64,000 bases of DNA from Pseudomonas sp. PSB18 (GTDB taxonomy: Bacteria; Pseudomonadota; Gammaproteobacteria; Pseudomonadales; Pseudomonadaceae): assembly GCF_014596565.1 (NCBI RefSeq), contig NZ_NOIN01000006.1, forward strand, positions 124,001-188,000, in the 5' to 3' direction. Both the position numbers and the translations under genes were made by a program. The notes beneath the pieces are model-generated. The model was not told the origin of the DNA. It worked only from the letters and a program-made list of their open reading frames with translations, and searched no databases. The first letter of the stretch is position 1; each line of letters starts with the position of its first letter. Of the stretch, positions 25,588 to 34,408 are shown piece by piece.

Positions 25588-27615
25588 ATGAGTGAGATTC
25601 AGCCCGGCATTCCCGCCGACCCTCGGGATTGGCCCAGAACACTGTTCTACGTGGCGCTGCTGTTTTCAGTATTCCAGATCGTCACCGCTGCATTCGCCCC
25701 AGTCTCCAGCCAGGTATTGCGTGCCGTGCACGTGGGCTTCCTGTTGTGGGTGGTGTTCCTGAGTTATCCCGCCCACGGCACAGGTCGCCCCTGGCAGCCA
25801 CTGGCTTGGGTGTTGTCCCTGGCCGGCGTAACTACGGCCCTGTACCAATGGGTATTTGAAGCCGACCTGATCCAGCGTTCCGGTGACCTGACCGATACGG
25901 ACCTCATCGTCGGTATCGTGCTGATCGTATTGGTGTTCGAGGCAGCCCGACGGGTGATGGGCATTGCGCTGCCGTTGATCTGCGGTCTGTTCCTGGCCTA
26001 CGGGCTGTTCGGCGAATACCTGCCAGGCGACCTGGCCCATCGCGGCTACGGCTTCGATCAGATCGTCAATCAACTGTCCTTCGGTACCGAGGGGCTGTAC
26101 GGTACGCCGACCTACGTGTCGGCCACCTACATTTTCCTGTTCATTCTGTTCGGCGCCTTCCTCGAAAAGGCCGGCATGATCAAGCTGTTTACCGACTTTG
26201 CCATGGGCCTGTTCGGCCACAAGCTCGGCGGCCCGGCCAAAGTCGCCGTCGCCTCCTCTGCGTTGATGGGGACCATTACCGGCTCCGGCATTGCCAACGT
26301 GGTGACCACCGGGCAATTCACCATCCCGTTGATGAAGCGCTTCGGCTACAAAGCCGCGTTCGCCGGCGGCGTGGAAGCCACCTCCAGCATGGGCAGCCAA
26401 TTGATGCCGCCGATCATGGGTGCCGTGGCGTTCATCATGGCCGAGACCATCAACGTGCCGTTCGTTGAAGTCGCCAAGGCTGCCTTGATTCCCGCGTGCC
26501 TGTACTTCGGCTCGGTGTTCTGGATGGTTCATCTCGAAGCCAAGCGCTCCAACCTCAAGGGATTACCCAAGGACCAGTGCCCCAGCGCGCTGGGCGCCGT
26601 GAAAGACAACTGGTACTTGCTGATCCCGCTCGCGGTGCTGATCTACCTGCTGTTTTCCGGGCGCACGCCGCTTTTTTCCGGCATGGTGGGACTGGCGCTC
26701 ACCGCCATCGTGATCCTCGGCTCGGCGATCATCCTGCGCGTGTCGAACTTTGCCCTGCGCTGCGCCTTCTGGATCGCCCTGGGTATCCTGTGCGTGGGGT
26801 TTTTCCAGCTGGGCATCGGCGTCATCTTTGCGGTCATCGCGGTGCTGGTCCTTCTTTGCTGGTTCATCAAAGGCGCACGGGAAACCCTGACGATTTGCCT
26901 CGATGCACTGGTGGACGGCGCGCGGCATGCGGTTCCTGTAGGGATTGCCTGTGCCCTGGTCGGCATCATCATTGGCGTGGTGTCGCTGACCGGGGTGGCG
27001 TCGACCTTCGCCGGCTACATCCTGGCCATCGGCAAGGACAACCTGTTGCTGTCATTGATCCTGACGATGCTCACCTGTCTGGTGCTCGGCATGGGCATCC
27101 CGACTATTCCCAACTACATCATCACCAGCTCGATCGCCGCGCCCGCCCTGCTGGAACTGGGCGTACCGCTGATCGTGTCCCATATGTTCGTGTTCTATTT
27201 CGGCATCCTCGCCGATCTGACGCCACCGGTGGCGCTGGCTTGCTTCGCGGCTGCCCCCATTGCCAGGGAAACCGGCCTGAAAATCAGCTTCTGGGCCGTG
27301 CGCATCGCACTGGCCGGCTTCGTCATTCCGTTCATGGCGGTCTATAACCCGGCACTGATGCTTCAGGGTGACAATCTGTGGATGACCGCTTACATGCTGA
27401 TCAAGACGATGCTCGCCGTCGGACTCTGGGGCATGGCGTCCACCGGCCATCTGCAACAGAGGATGCCGATCTGGGAGCGCCTGCTGTGTTTTGCCGCAGG
27501 CGCCTTGCTGGTCGTCGCGTTGCCGCTGACCGATGAGATTGGCTTCGTGCTGGCGGGGCTGTTGATTTTCCAGCACCTATGGCGCTCGCGGCGCATCGGA
27601 CGGGCCCTGGCGTGA
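25588..27615 (+). CDS. TRAP transporter permease, fused DctQM type
   Basis: A 675-residue membrane protein with some sixteen or more hydrophobic segments: a four-segment DctQ-like part at about 15-130 fused to the DctM-like part. The DctM signatures include GTITGSGIANVVTTGQFTIP, MGSQLMPPIMGAVAFIMAE and GMGIPTIPNYIITSSIAAP. TAXI-type permeases are commonly fused in this way. ATG at 25588 has AAGAGGA upstream; an in-frame start at 25474 would overlap the binding-protein gene and is rejected. Sodium-coupled import is the family mechanism. Confidence 0.93.
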   Translation: MSEIQPGIPADPRDWPRTLFYVALLFSVFQIVTAAFAPVSSQVLRAVHVGFLLWVVFLSYPAHGTGRPWQPLAWVLSLAGVTTALYQWVFEADLIQRSGDLTDTDLIVGIVLIVLVFEAARRVMGIALPLICGLFLAYGLFGEYLPGDLAHRGYGFDQIVNQLSFGTEGLYGTPTYVSATYIFLFILFGAFLEKAGMIKLFTDFAMGLFGHKLGGPAKVAVASSALMGTITGSGIANVVTTGQFTIPLMKRFGYKAAFAGGVEATSSMGSQLMPPIMGAVAFIMAETINVPFVEVAKAALIPACLYFGSVFWMVHLEAKRSNLKGLPKDQCPSALGAVKDNWYLLIPLAVLIYLLFSGRTPLFSGMVGLALTAIVILGSAIILRVSNFALRCAFWIALGILCVGFFQLGIGVIFAVIAVLVLLCWFIKGARETLTICLDALVDGARHAVPVGIACALVGIIIGVVSLTGVASTFAGYILAIGKDNLLLSLILTMLTCLVLGMGIPTIPNYIITSSIAAPALLELGVPLIVSHMFVFYFGILADLTPPVALACFAAAPIARETGLKISFWAVRIALAGFVIPFMAVYNPALMLQGDNLWMTAYMLIKTMLAVGLWGMASTGHLQQRMPIWERLLCFAAGALLVVALPLTDEIGFVLAGLLIFQHLWRSRRIGRALA

Positions 27616-27998
27616 TCGGTTTATGCCTGGGCCTGGCCGGTGTGGCCTGGGCCCAGCTTCCCCTCCATGATTTCACGCTGGCGTGGAATCACACCATCGA
27701 GAAAATCCGCTGGGAGGAAGACTACCGTGTTACCCGGCAAGGGCTGGTTCTGGGTGAGGCCAGGGTCAAAGGCAACGGCGCCGGCATGGACATTCCCGAC
27801 GGTGCCTGGCTGAAAAACGGTAGCTGGCACTACCTGCGCCAACTGCCGCCCCTGCAACCACTGAGACTGGGCCGTACACCCCAGGCTGGCGATTATCAGC
27901 TGTGTCTGAATGGACACTGCCAGCCAATGAGCCATTGGCTGGGGCCGCCTGCGGCAGATCGGCCATTCGTCGAATTATGGAGTTGTGACCCGTCCTGA
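27612..27998 (+). CDS. DUF1850-like small exported protein
   Basis: A 128-residue protein with a short signal peptide (MIGLCLGLAGVAWA/QLPLHDF). It starts on GTG at 27612, inside the permease stop codon (GTGA), so it is translationally coupled. The sequence FTLAWNHTIEKIRWEEDYRV and the ending CQPMSHWLG fit DUF1850, a family found with TAXI-TRAP permeases. Function unknown; the steady coupling suggests an accessory role in the transporter. Two Cys in CLNGHC may pair. Confidence 0.8.
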   Translation: MIGLCLGLAGVAWAQLPLHDFTLAWNHTIEKIRWEEDYRVTRQGLVLGEARVKGNGAGMDIPDGAWLKNGSWHYLRQLPPLQPLRLGRTPQAGDYQLCLNGHCQPMSHWLGPPAADRPFVELWSCDPS

Positions 27999-28006
27999 GC
28001 CAACCC

Positions 28007-28039
28007 ACTGCGGCGAGGCTTTTCAGCCCTCGCCACAGT
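28007..28039. repeat. GGCGAGG-type palindrome, degenerate copy
   Basis: ACTGCGGCGAGG at 28007 and CCTCGCCACAGT ending at 28039 form an imperfect stem between convergent genes. It belongs to the same family as the perfect copies at 35407 and 63049 and may end transcription on both sides. Confidence 0.6.
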
Positions 28040-28071
28040 GAGCGACGCGGCTCGCTGTCCAAGCCATTCAA

Positions 28072-29163
28072 TCAGCTGAATGTGGCGCCTCGGGTATTCA
28101 CGAACAGCGAATACAGCGAATGGCTGCCGGCCATGAACAAGCGATTACCCTCCCGCCCGCCGAAGCAGATATTGGGGCAGCGTTCCGGCAGGGAAATGTG
28201 CCCGATGGCCTTGCCTTCCGGGTTGAACACCCGTACACCATCAAGCTTTTCCAGGTCAGCCTTGGGGTCGCCGTTGCCGCCCCAACCGCACCAGAGGTTG
28301 CCGCTTTCGTCGCACTTGATGCCATCGATGGCGGCGTAGTCCAGGCCTTCGATGTGCTTGCGCCGCTCACCCAGCGAACCGTCGTCTTTAACCGTGATTG
28401 CCCAGATCAGCCGGTTGGGCTTGGCCCTGCCTTCCACCACATAGAGAATCTTCTCGTCCGGGGAGAAACACAGGCCGTTCGGCCCCGCCAGGTCATCGAT
28501 CACCCGGCTGACCTTGCCGGTTTCGCCATCGATACGGTACACCGCGTGTGGCTGGGACGGCGTGACCTTGTGGCCCTCGTAGTTGTTGCCGGTTTGAAAC
28601 GGCGGGTCGGTAAACCAGACCGAACCGTCGCGCTTGCACACGATATCGTTGGGCGAATTGAAAGGCTTGCCCTCGAAACTGTCGGCCAGCACCGTGATGG
28701 TGCCGTTGTGTTCGGTACGGGTGACGCGCCGTCCCTCGTTCGAGGTGGTGGAGCCTTCGCACACCAGCAACCGCCCCTGGCGATCACGGCACATGCCGTT
28801 GGAGAAATTGGAGTTTTCGCGATACACCGACAGGCCGCCGGTAATCTCATCCCAACGCACAATGCGGTTGTTGGGGATGTCGCTGACCAGCAGGTAGCGG
28901 CCGTCACCCACCCACACCGGCCCTTCGGCCCAGCGCAGGCCCGTGGCAAGTTTTTCCACGCTGGCGTTGAAGATACGCAGGTCCATGAAGCTGGGGTCGA
29001 GAAGGTTGATCAGCGGGTCCGGGTAACGCTGGCTCAACGGCTCGGCCTGGGCGAGCCCGGGCAGATTCCCGAGGCTGGCGGCAGCCGCCGAGACCACCAG
29101 GGATTTTTTCAGGAATACCCGACGGCCTTGGTCGGCGGGGCTTGTCAGTTGCGAAATCTCCAT
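28072..29163 (-). CDS. SMP-30/gluconolactonase family protein, Tat-exported
   Basis: A 363-residue six-bladed beta-propeller lactonase. The N-terminus carries a twin-arginine signal (GRRVFLKKSLVVSAAAASLG, residues 13-32) and a cleavage site near LAQA, so it folds in the cytoplasm and acts in the periplasm. Metal-site residues are seen in RWAEGPVW, FNSPNDIV and AGPNGLCFSPDE. The usual reaction is hydrolysis of a sugar lactone to the aldonic acid. A putative GntR-type operator lies 57 bases upstream, shared with the NRAMP-like gene. Confidence 0.9.
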   Translation of the reverse strand: MEISQLTSPADQGRRVFLKKSLVVSAAAASLGNLPGLAQAEPLSQRYPDPLINLLDPSFMDLRIFNASVEKLATGLRWAEGPVWVGDGRYLLVSDIPNNRIVRWDEITGGLSVYRENSNFSNGMCRDRQGRLLVCEGSTTSNEGRRVTRTEHNGTITVLADSFEGKPFNSPNDIVCKRDGSVWFTDPPFQTGNNYEGHKVTPSQPHAVYRIDGETGKVSRVIDDLAGPNGLCFSPDEKILYVVEGRAKPNRLIWAITVKDDGSLGERRKHIEGLDYAAIDGIKCDESGNLWCGWGGNGDPKADLEKLDGVRVFNPEGKAIGHISLPERCPNICFGGREGNRLFMAGSHSLYSLFVNTRGATFS

Positions 29164-29219
29164 CGTGCGTCTCTCCGTTAATTATTATTGGACGGGACGA
29201 CAGTTTTACTACGTGATAA

Positions 29220-29240
29220 GACATCGTACAAGAATGTCAT
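29220..29240 (-). promoter_or_regulatory. Putative FadR/GntR-type operator, site B
   Basis: On the plus strand GACATCGTACAAGAATGTC (29220-29238) has inverted arms GACAT/ATGTC. On the minus strand the core TTGTACGATGTC is identical to site A at 3.8 kb, and further leader segments (CTGTC, AACGGAGA at the ribosome site) also match between the two promoters. Confidence 0.55.
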
Positions 29241-29365
29241 TTACTCGCCGTTGAAAGAATACGAACGAGCGAGCGCTCAAGGCAGCCTTATGCGAAGTTC
29301 TATAGAGGTCTACGACCTTTTCACCACTTGTCTCAATGGACAAGATACGGTAAAAATTCCGACAC

Positions 29366-29378
29366 GTTGTACGACAAC
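29366..29378. promoter_or_regulatory. Putative FadR/GntR-type operator, site C
   Basis: GTTGTACGACAAC: perfect arms GTTGT/ACAAC around ACG, an exact match to the FadR-subfamily consensus TNGTNNNACNA. It lies 65 bases upstream of the EamA start and 134 bases from site B, so the regulator could act on both divergent genes. Confidence 0.6.
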
Positions 29379-29442
29379 AATAACTAAAAATCTACCGCCG
29401 GCCCCCCTCGCTTCGGCGGGCGTTCATTTGAGAAATCCTGCC

Positions 29443-30414
29443 ATGGCCCGCTCCACCGCCGCATCGGACACCCCCGCCCCGTTTCCACGTCACCTCGCCG
29501 TGCTCATCCTGCTGTGCATGGGGTGTGCCTTCGCCGGCAACCATGTCGCGGCGCGAGTGGCGTTCGATGACGGTGCCGGTGTGCTGCTGGCGATCCTGAT
29601 GCGCTCGGGTGGGACGCTGCTGGTCCTGGCCTTGATGGTGCTGTGGCAGCGCCAGAGGCTGCGCCTTCCACCGGGCGCCTGGCGTTGGCAGTTGCTGCTT
29701 GGACTGTTGATCGGCACGCAAAGCCTGTGTCTATACTCGGCCGTGGCGAGGGTTCCGGTGGCGCTGGCACTGCTGGTGGGCAATGTGTTCCCGATTCTGC
29801 TCGCACTACTGACCTGGGCATTGGGTGGCCCCCGCCCCACTACCCGCACCGCCGCGCTCATGGGGATGATACTGGTGGGCCTGGTCTTCGTGCTGGAGGT
29901 GCCAGCCCGGTTATCGTCCGAACAGAGCGTCGGCCCGCAATGGCTGCTGGGCGTCGGCCTGGCTTTCTGCGCGGCCTGTACGTTCGCTTGCGCGTTGTGG
30001 ATCACCGATCACAAGCTGTCTCAGGTACGCGGCTCGGTGCGCAGCCTGCTGACGATCTTCATTGTGTTCAGCAGCGTCAACCTCGCCGGCCTGAGCGGTG
30101 CCCTCCCCGGCGGCTTCAACCTGCCGGCCACCAGCACCGGCTGGTTGGCCCTGGCCACCCTGATGACACTCTACGGCACCGGGTTTATCGTGCTGTTCAT
30201 GTCCGTGCCGCGCCTGGACATGCCGCGCAATGCCCCGGTGATGAACGTCGAACCGCTGGCCACCCTGCTGATCGGCTGGCTGGTGCTGGACCAGATGCTC
30301 AGCCCTGGCCAGGTGCTCGGCGGCGCTATCGTGGTGGCCGGGATCGTGCTGTTGACCTATCGCAAGGTCGAACGGGTCAAGGCGCCCGTGGCCGGAGCGC
30401 CTGGGCACAACTGA
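29443..30414 (+). CDS. EamA/DMT-family transporter
   Basis: A 323-residue protein with ten membrane segments in two EamA repeats (first about 20-145, second about 160-305). The second repeat carries LYGTGFIVLFMSVPRLDMPRNAPVMNVEPL. DMT proteins of this type export amino acids, metabolites or drugs. The ATG at 29443 opens shortly before the first membrane segment; upstream in-frame starts back to 29188 would read through the operator region. Divergent from the SMP-30 gene, with two shared operator-like sites between them. Confidence 0.88.
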   Translation: MARSTAASDTPAPFPRHLAVLILLCMGCAFAGNHVAARVAFDDGAGVLLAILMRSGGTLLVLALMVLWQRQRLRLPPGAWRWQLLLGLLIGTQSLCLYSAVARVPVALALLVGNVFPILLALLTWALGGPRPTTRTAALMGMILVGLVFVLEVPARLSSEQSVGPQWLLGVGLAFCAACTFACALWITDHKLSQVRGSVRSLLTIFIVFSSVNLAGLSGALPGGFNLPATSTGWLALATLMTLYGTGFIVLFMSVPRLDMPRNAPVMNVEPLATLLIGWLVLDQMLSPGQVLGGAIVVAGIVLLTYRKVERVKAPVAGAPGHN

Positions 30415-30423
30415 ACTCGCATC

Positions 30424-30449
30424 TGTGGCGAGGGGTTTATGTGCCCCTC
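30424..30449. repeat. GGCGAGG-type palindrome, decayed copy
   Basis: TGTGGCGAGGGGTTTATGTG followed by CCCCTC: one arm is intact and the other is shortened. Same family as 35407-35436. Confidence 0.45.
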
Positions 30450-30579
30450 TGAAACTTGTCTTCAAACCCACAGTCCTACCCCAGCCGTGAACACCTCGCC
30501 ATCCTGTGCGAAGCGCTTCGCGGCTGATCGGCGCCAGGCCTGGCGCCCTCGCAACTCCCCCTCTTGAGCCGTCCGCCCC

Positions 30580-31440
30580 ATGCGCCACCCTGTTCGCTCT
30601 TGCCGTCTCGCTTCGCTTTGCCTGCTCGCCCTGCTGCCCTTATTCGCCAGCCCTGCCCACGCCCGAGGCGAGGGGCAACTGGTGGCCGCCATCAACGACT
30701 ACCGCAGCCAGTCCCGCCGCTGCGAATGGCGCACGGTCCGGGCCTCTCCGCCCTTGGTGCTGCGCTCGCGCCTGGCCTTGCCGATCGGCTTCCGTGACGG
30801 TTTGCGGGAAACCTTGAAAGATGCCGGCTATCGAGCCCAAGCCGTGCGCAGCATCCGCCTGACGGATGCGCGGGATGCCGAAGAGGCTTTCGACATGTTG
30901 GCAGACGAGCACTGCGACGCCTTGCTGGACAACCAGTACGCCGACATCGGCGTCAACCGGGTCGGTGATGAGTGGCGAGTGGTGCTGGCACAGCCCATGG
31001 GCGGTGCACCGGTCGGCGACACTTCATCGATCGGCAAGGCACTGCTGGCCCAGGTCAACGCGGCAAGGGCCAAGTCCCGTGTGTGTGGTCGCCAACGCTT
31101 TGCCGCCGCCCGGCCACTGAGCTGGAACGCCGCACTCGGGTCGGCCGCCCTGGGACACAGCCAGGCAATGGCCCACGGCAACTATTTCGCCCACCGCGAC
31201 CCCGACGGCCGCTCCGTCGCCGACCGGGCCAAGGGCGCCGGCTACCGTGGCCGCAAGTTCGGCGAAAACATCGCCGCCGGCCAAGGCTCGCCGAACCAGG
31301 CCATGCAAGACTGGATCGCCAGTCCCGGACATTGCGCCAACCTGATGAACCCGATGTTCACGCAAGTGGGCGCCGCCTCCGCCAGCGACTCACGCAGCGA
31401 TGCGGGGGTGTACTGGACGATGGTATTCGGGGCGCCTTGA
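30580..31440 (+). CDS. CAP (SCP/PR-1)-domain exported protein with degenerate first repeat
   Basis: A 286-residue exported protein; the signal peptide ends near ASPAHA (residue 27). The C-terminal CAP domain (about 153-286) is intact: VNAARAKSRVC, His193, HRDPDG, GEN at 228-230, and DWIASPGHCANLMNPMFTQVG. The N-terminal half (about 31-139) looks like a decayed copy of the same domain: VAAINDYRSQSRRC, then CDALLDNQYADIGVNR and WRVVLAQP, but the central His/Glu/GEN residues are absent. Bacterial CAP proteins have few known functions; a secreted or periplasmic role is all that can be said. Confidence 0.82.
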   Translation: MRHPVRSCRLASLCLLALLPLFASPAHARGEGQLVAAINDYRSQSRRCEWRTVRASPPLVLRSRLALPIGFRDGLRETLKDAGYRAQAVRSIRLTDARDAEEAFDMLADEHCDALLDNQYADIGVNRVGDEWRVVLAQPMGGAPVGDTSSIGKALLAQVNAARAKSRVCGRQRFAAARPLSWNAALGSAALGHSQAMAHGNYFAHRDPDGRSVADRAKGAGYRGRKFGENIAAGQGSPNQAMQDWIASPGHCANLMNPMFTQVGAASASDSRSDAGVYWTMVFGAP

Positions 31441-31508
31441 GCGAGTGCGAACACCCTCTCTCGTAGCGTTGTGGCAAGGAGCTTGCTCCCCACACAGGTT
31501 GATATCGC

Positions 31509-32042
31509 TTACAGACGGACCTCAGCCGCCGGCACCACATCAATCCGCGACACCGCGCTGCTCAGGCGTCCCAACCGATCATTGTGGTTGGCGATGATCT
31601 GCTCCGCCGCCAGGCTGCCGTTGTCCACCGTGGTATGGGCATCGGCGGCCAGGACCACTTCATACCCGAGGGTGTGGGCCTGGCGCACCGTGGCGTTGAC
31701 GCAATAGTCGGTCTGCATGCCGCAGATCACCAGGCGGTCGATGCTCCGGGCCTGCAGCAACGACAGCAGGTCCGTCTGGTAGAACGCGTCTGGCGTGGTC
31801 TTGCGCACCCGCAGATCGTCCGCAGCGGTCAACAGGCCGTCGGCCAGTTGCCAGGCTGCCGAACCGTATACCAGCGAACCTTGCAGTTCTTCGTGTTGGA
31901 CCAGGATCACCGGCAGGCCTAGAGCCCTGGCCCGGGCGCTGAGGTCGTTGATGGTCCCGATGACGCGCTGGCTCTCGAAACATTCTTCTTCACCGGTGCA
32001 CAGGGCGCTCTGGACATCGATGATCAGCAAAGCGGTGCTCAT
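31509..32042 (-). CDS. Isochorismatase-fold cysteine hydrolase
   Basis: A 177-residue hydrolase starting MSTALLIIDVQSALC. The catalytic triad of the family is visible: Asp9 in LIIDVQ, Lys in VRKTTPDAF and the nucleophile Cys in CGMQTDYCVNATVR. The cis-peptide region precedes it. Substrates in this group include nicotinamide, N-carbamoyl compounds and isochorismate; none is indicated here. The ATG at 32042 has AGAGGA seven bases upstream, so a TTG at 32057 is not used. Confidence 0.9.
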   Translation of the reverse strand: MSTALLIIDVQSALCTGEEECFESQRVIGTINDLSARARALGLPVILVQHEELQGSLVYGSAAWQLADGLLTAADDLRVRKTTPDAFYQTDLLSLLQARSIDRLVICGMQTDYCVNATVRQAHTLGYEVVLAADAHTTVDNGSLAAEQIIANHNDRLGRLSSAVSRIDVVPAAEVRL

Positions 32043-32111
32043 GGTTTTCCTCTTCAAAACAGTGATAAACGGCCTGGGGGCTGCCGAAGTCTGCCGCAGC
32101 CCCCCCTCGGC

Positions 32112-33839
32112 TTAATAGCCCAACGATAACCCCGTGTTGCGACGCGGATCGTTGGCCCCGTAGAACCGATTCTTGCCCACCGGCTTCCCACCCAGCGACG
32201 GGGCGCCCACCAGAATGGCGGCAATGTGATTGGGGTCCTGGGGACCTGCGAACTTATGCCCCCAGCTTTCCAGGATCTTTTGCGTGTCGGGGCTGGCGGC
32301 GAAGGTTTCCAGGTTGGTCTGTTCGGGCATCCATTGCTGGTGGAAGCGCGGTGCGTCGACGGCTTCCTGCAGGTTCATGCCGTAGTCGATCACATTGAGG
32401 ATGGTCAGCAAGGTCGCAGTGATGATCCGGCTGCCGCCCGGCGTCCCCACCACCATGACGGTCTTGCCGTCCTTGGTGACGATGGTTGGGCTCATGGACG
32501 ACAACGGTGCCTTGCCCGGCGCGATGGCGTTGGCCTCTCCCTGCACCAGGCCATACATGTTGGGGACGCCGATCTTGGCGGTGAAATCGTCCATTTCGTC
32601 GTTGAGGATCACCCCGGTCTTGCTCGCCATGACGCCCGCGCCGAACCAGTCGTTGAGGGTGTAGGTGACGGAGACGGCGTTGCCCCACTTGTCGACGATG
32701 GAGTAGTGGGTGGTGTTGCTGCCTTCGTGAGGCGCCACACCGGGCTTGATCGCGTGCGAGTCACCGGCCTTTTGCGGTTCGATGGCGGCCCGCAGTTTCG
32801 CGGCGTAGCTTTTGTCCAGCAGATGGTCGATGGGGTTCTGCACGAAGTCCGGGTCACCCAGGTAGCTGTTGCGATCCACATAAGCATGGCGCATGGCTTC
32901 GATCTGGTAGTGCATGCCCTGGGCCGAATGGAAGCCCAACTCCTTCATCGGATAGCCGTCGAGGATGTTCATGATCTGGCACAGCACCACGCCGCCGGAA
33001 CTGGGCGGCGGCGCCGAGACGATGTGGTAGCCGCGATAGTCGCACTCCACCGGCGCCAGCTCACGGGTCTTGTACTTGTCCAGGTCGGCCTGGGTGATGA
33101 TGCCTTTATTGGCCTGGCTGGAGGTGACGAGGGCATCGGCGACCCAACCCTTGTAGAAGCCATCGGCGCCCTTGGTGGAGATTTCCCGCAGGGTCCTGGC
33201 GAGGTCTTTCTGCACCAGCTTCTGGCCGACCTGCATCGGCTCGCCGTTGTGCAGGAAGATCGAACCCGAGTCACGCATGTCCTTCTTGAACACGTCAGTG
33301 GCCGTCTCCAGCAGGTCGACGTCGCCCTGCTCCAGGGTAAAACCGTCCTCGGCGAGGCGAATGGCCGGGGCGATCAGCTCGGCCCGGGGTTTGCTGCCGT
33401 ACTTCTTCAGCGCCAGCTCCATGCCAGACACGGTGCCGGGCACACCCACCGCCAGGTGCCCACGGGTGCTGAGATCGGGGACGACGTTGCCGTCCTTGTC
33501 CAGGTACATGTCCGCCGTGGCGGCCAACGGCGCTTTTTCGCGGAAATCCAGGAAAGTCTTGCGCCCGTCGGCCAGTTGCAGGGTCATGAAACCACCGCCC
33601 CCCAGGTTCCCCGCCGCCGGGTACACCACCGCCAGGGCATACCCCACCGCCACCGCCGCATCCACGGCATTGCCGCCGTTCTTGAGCACATCGACGCCCA
33701 CATGGGTCGCCAGGTGCTGGGCGGTGACCACCATGCCGTTCTCGGCGGCGACCGGAGCCTGGGACGCGGCCTGCACGTAAAAGCAACTGAGGGTCAGGGA
33801 TGTCGCAACCAGGGTCCGGGTCAAGGATTCGAACTTCAT
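32112..33839 (-). CDS. ggt: Gamma-glutamyltranspeptidase
   Basis: A 575-residue periplasmic precursor with a signal peptide ending near YVQAAS. It hydrolyses or transfers the gamma-glutamyl group of glutathione. The enzyme cuts itself at the first Thr of NTTHYSIVD (Thr376), giving the large and small subunits. STRGHLAVGVPGTV, PPPSSGG, and the small-subunit LSSMSPTIV and GTPGGSRIITA regions are family motifs. It is divergent from the GNAT gene, with a plain 131-base gap; full length for the family. Confidence 0.95.
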   Translation of the reverse strand: MKFESLTRTLVATSLTLSCFYVQAASQAPVAAENGMVVTAQHLATHVGVDVLKNGGNAVDAAVAVGYALAVVYPAAGNLGGGGFMTLQLADGRKTFLDFREKAPLAATADMYLDKDGNVVPDLSTRGHLAVGVPGTVSGMELALKKYGSKPRAELIAPAIRLAEDGFTLEQGDVDLLETATDVFKKDMRDSGSIFLHNGEPMQVGQKLVQKDLARTLREISTKGADGFYKGWVADALVTSSQANKGIITQADLDKYKTRELAPVECDYRGYHIVSAPPPSSGGVVLCQIMNILDGYPMKELGFHSAQGMHYQIEAMRHAYVDRNSYLGDPDFVQNPIDHLLDKSYAAKLRAAIEPQKAGDSHAIKPGVAPHEGSNTTHYSIVDKWGNAVSVTYTLNDWFGAGVMASKTGVILNDEMDDFTAKIGVPNMYGLVQGEANAIAPGKAPLSSMSPTIVTKDGKTVMVVGTPGGSRIITATLLTILNVIDYGMNLQEAVDAPRFHQQWMPEQTNLETFAASPDTQKILESWGHKFAGPQDPNHIAAILVGAPSLGGKPVGKNRFYGANDPRRNTGLSLGY

Positions 33840-33970
33840 GAGTCGCTCTCTTCTTGTTTTGGAAATCCCAGGAAGTATGGCCCGGTTTGCGAAATACGCC
33901 CGTTCGCTGCCGGACGGTCTTTTGGGGTAGGCTCATGCCGTTCATCCTCCCCGCAATAAGGACATCGCCG

Positions 33971-34396
33971 ATGACGCTGCGAATCGAACGTACCGACGCT
34001 CCCACCGACGAAGAGCGCCAGGCCATCCTGGCGCCGCTGCGCGCCTACAACACCGCCAAGACCGGCGGCACGGTGCCGGAACTGGTCGCCTGGCTGGTTC
34101 GGGACGAACACAGCAATGAAATCCTGGGCGGGCTCTACGGTCGGGTGTTTTTCCGCTGGTTCTATATCGAGTTGTTGGTGGTGCCGGAACAGGCCCGCGG
34201 CCAAGGCACCGGGTCGGCATTGATGCGCAAGGCCGAAGAACTGGCCAGGGAGAAGAACTGCGTCGGCATCTGGCTGGACACGTTCGACTTCCAGGCGCCG
34301 GAGTTCTACCGCAAACACGGCTTCACGGACATCGGCCAGATCGACGATTACCCACCGGGGCACCAGCACTTCTTCCTTCAGAAGCGCCTGACTTGA
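33971..34396 (+). CDS. GNAT family acetyltransferase
   Basis: A 141-residue N-acetyltransferase. IELLVVPEQARGQGTGSALMRKAEELA is the acetyl-CoA pyrophosphate loop (RGQGTGS), followed by VGIWLDTFDFQAPEFYRKHGFTDIG. The start MTLRIERTDAP at 33971 fits the first beta strand; the in-frame ATG at 33854 would add 39 unrelated residues. Substrate unknown. Confidence 0.88.
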   Translation: MTLRIERTDAPTDEERQAILAPLRAYNTAKTGGTVPELVAWLVRDEHSNEILGGLYGRVFFRWFYIELLVVPEQARGQGTGSALMRKAEELAREKNCVGIWLDTFDFQAPEFYRKHGFTDIGQIDDYPPGHQHFFLQKRLT

Positions 34397-34408
34397 AACA
34401 CACATCCC

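Noticed and set aside
29395..29419. CCGCCG/CGGCGG hairpin in the EamA leader as a riboswitch or attenuator
   Set aside because: Only six paired bases with a 13-base loop and no T-run; most likely a by-product of GC-rich sequence.
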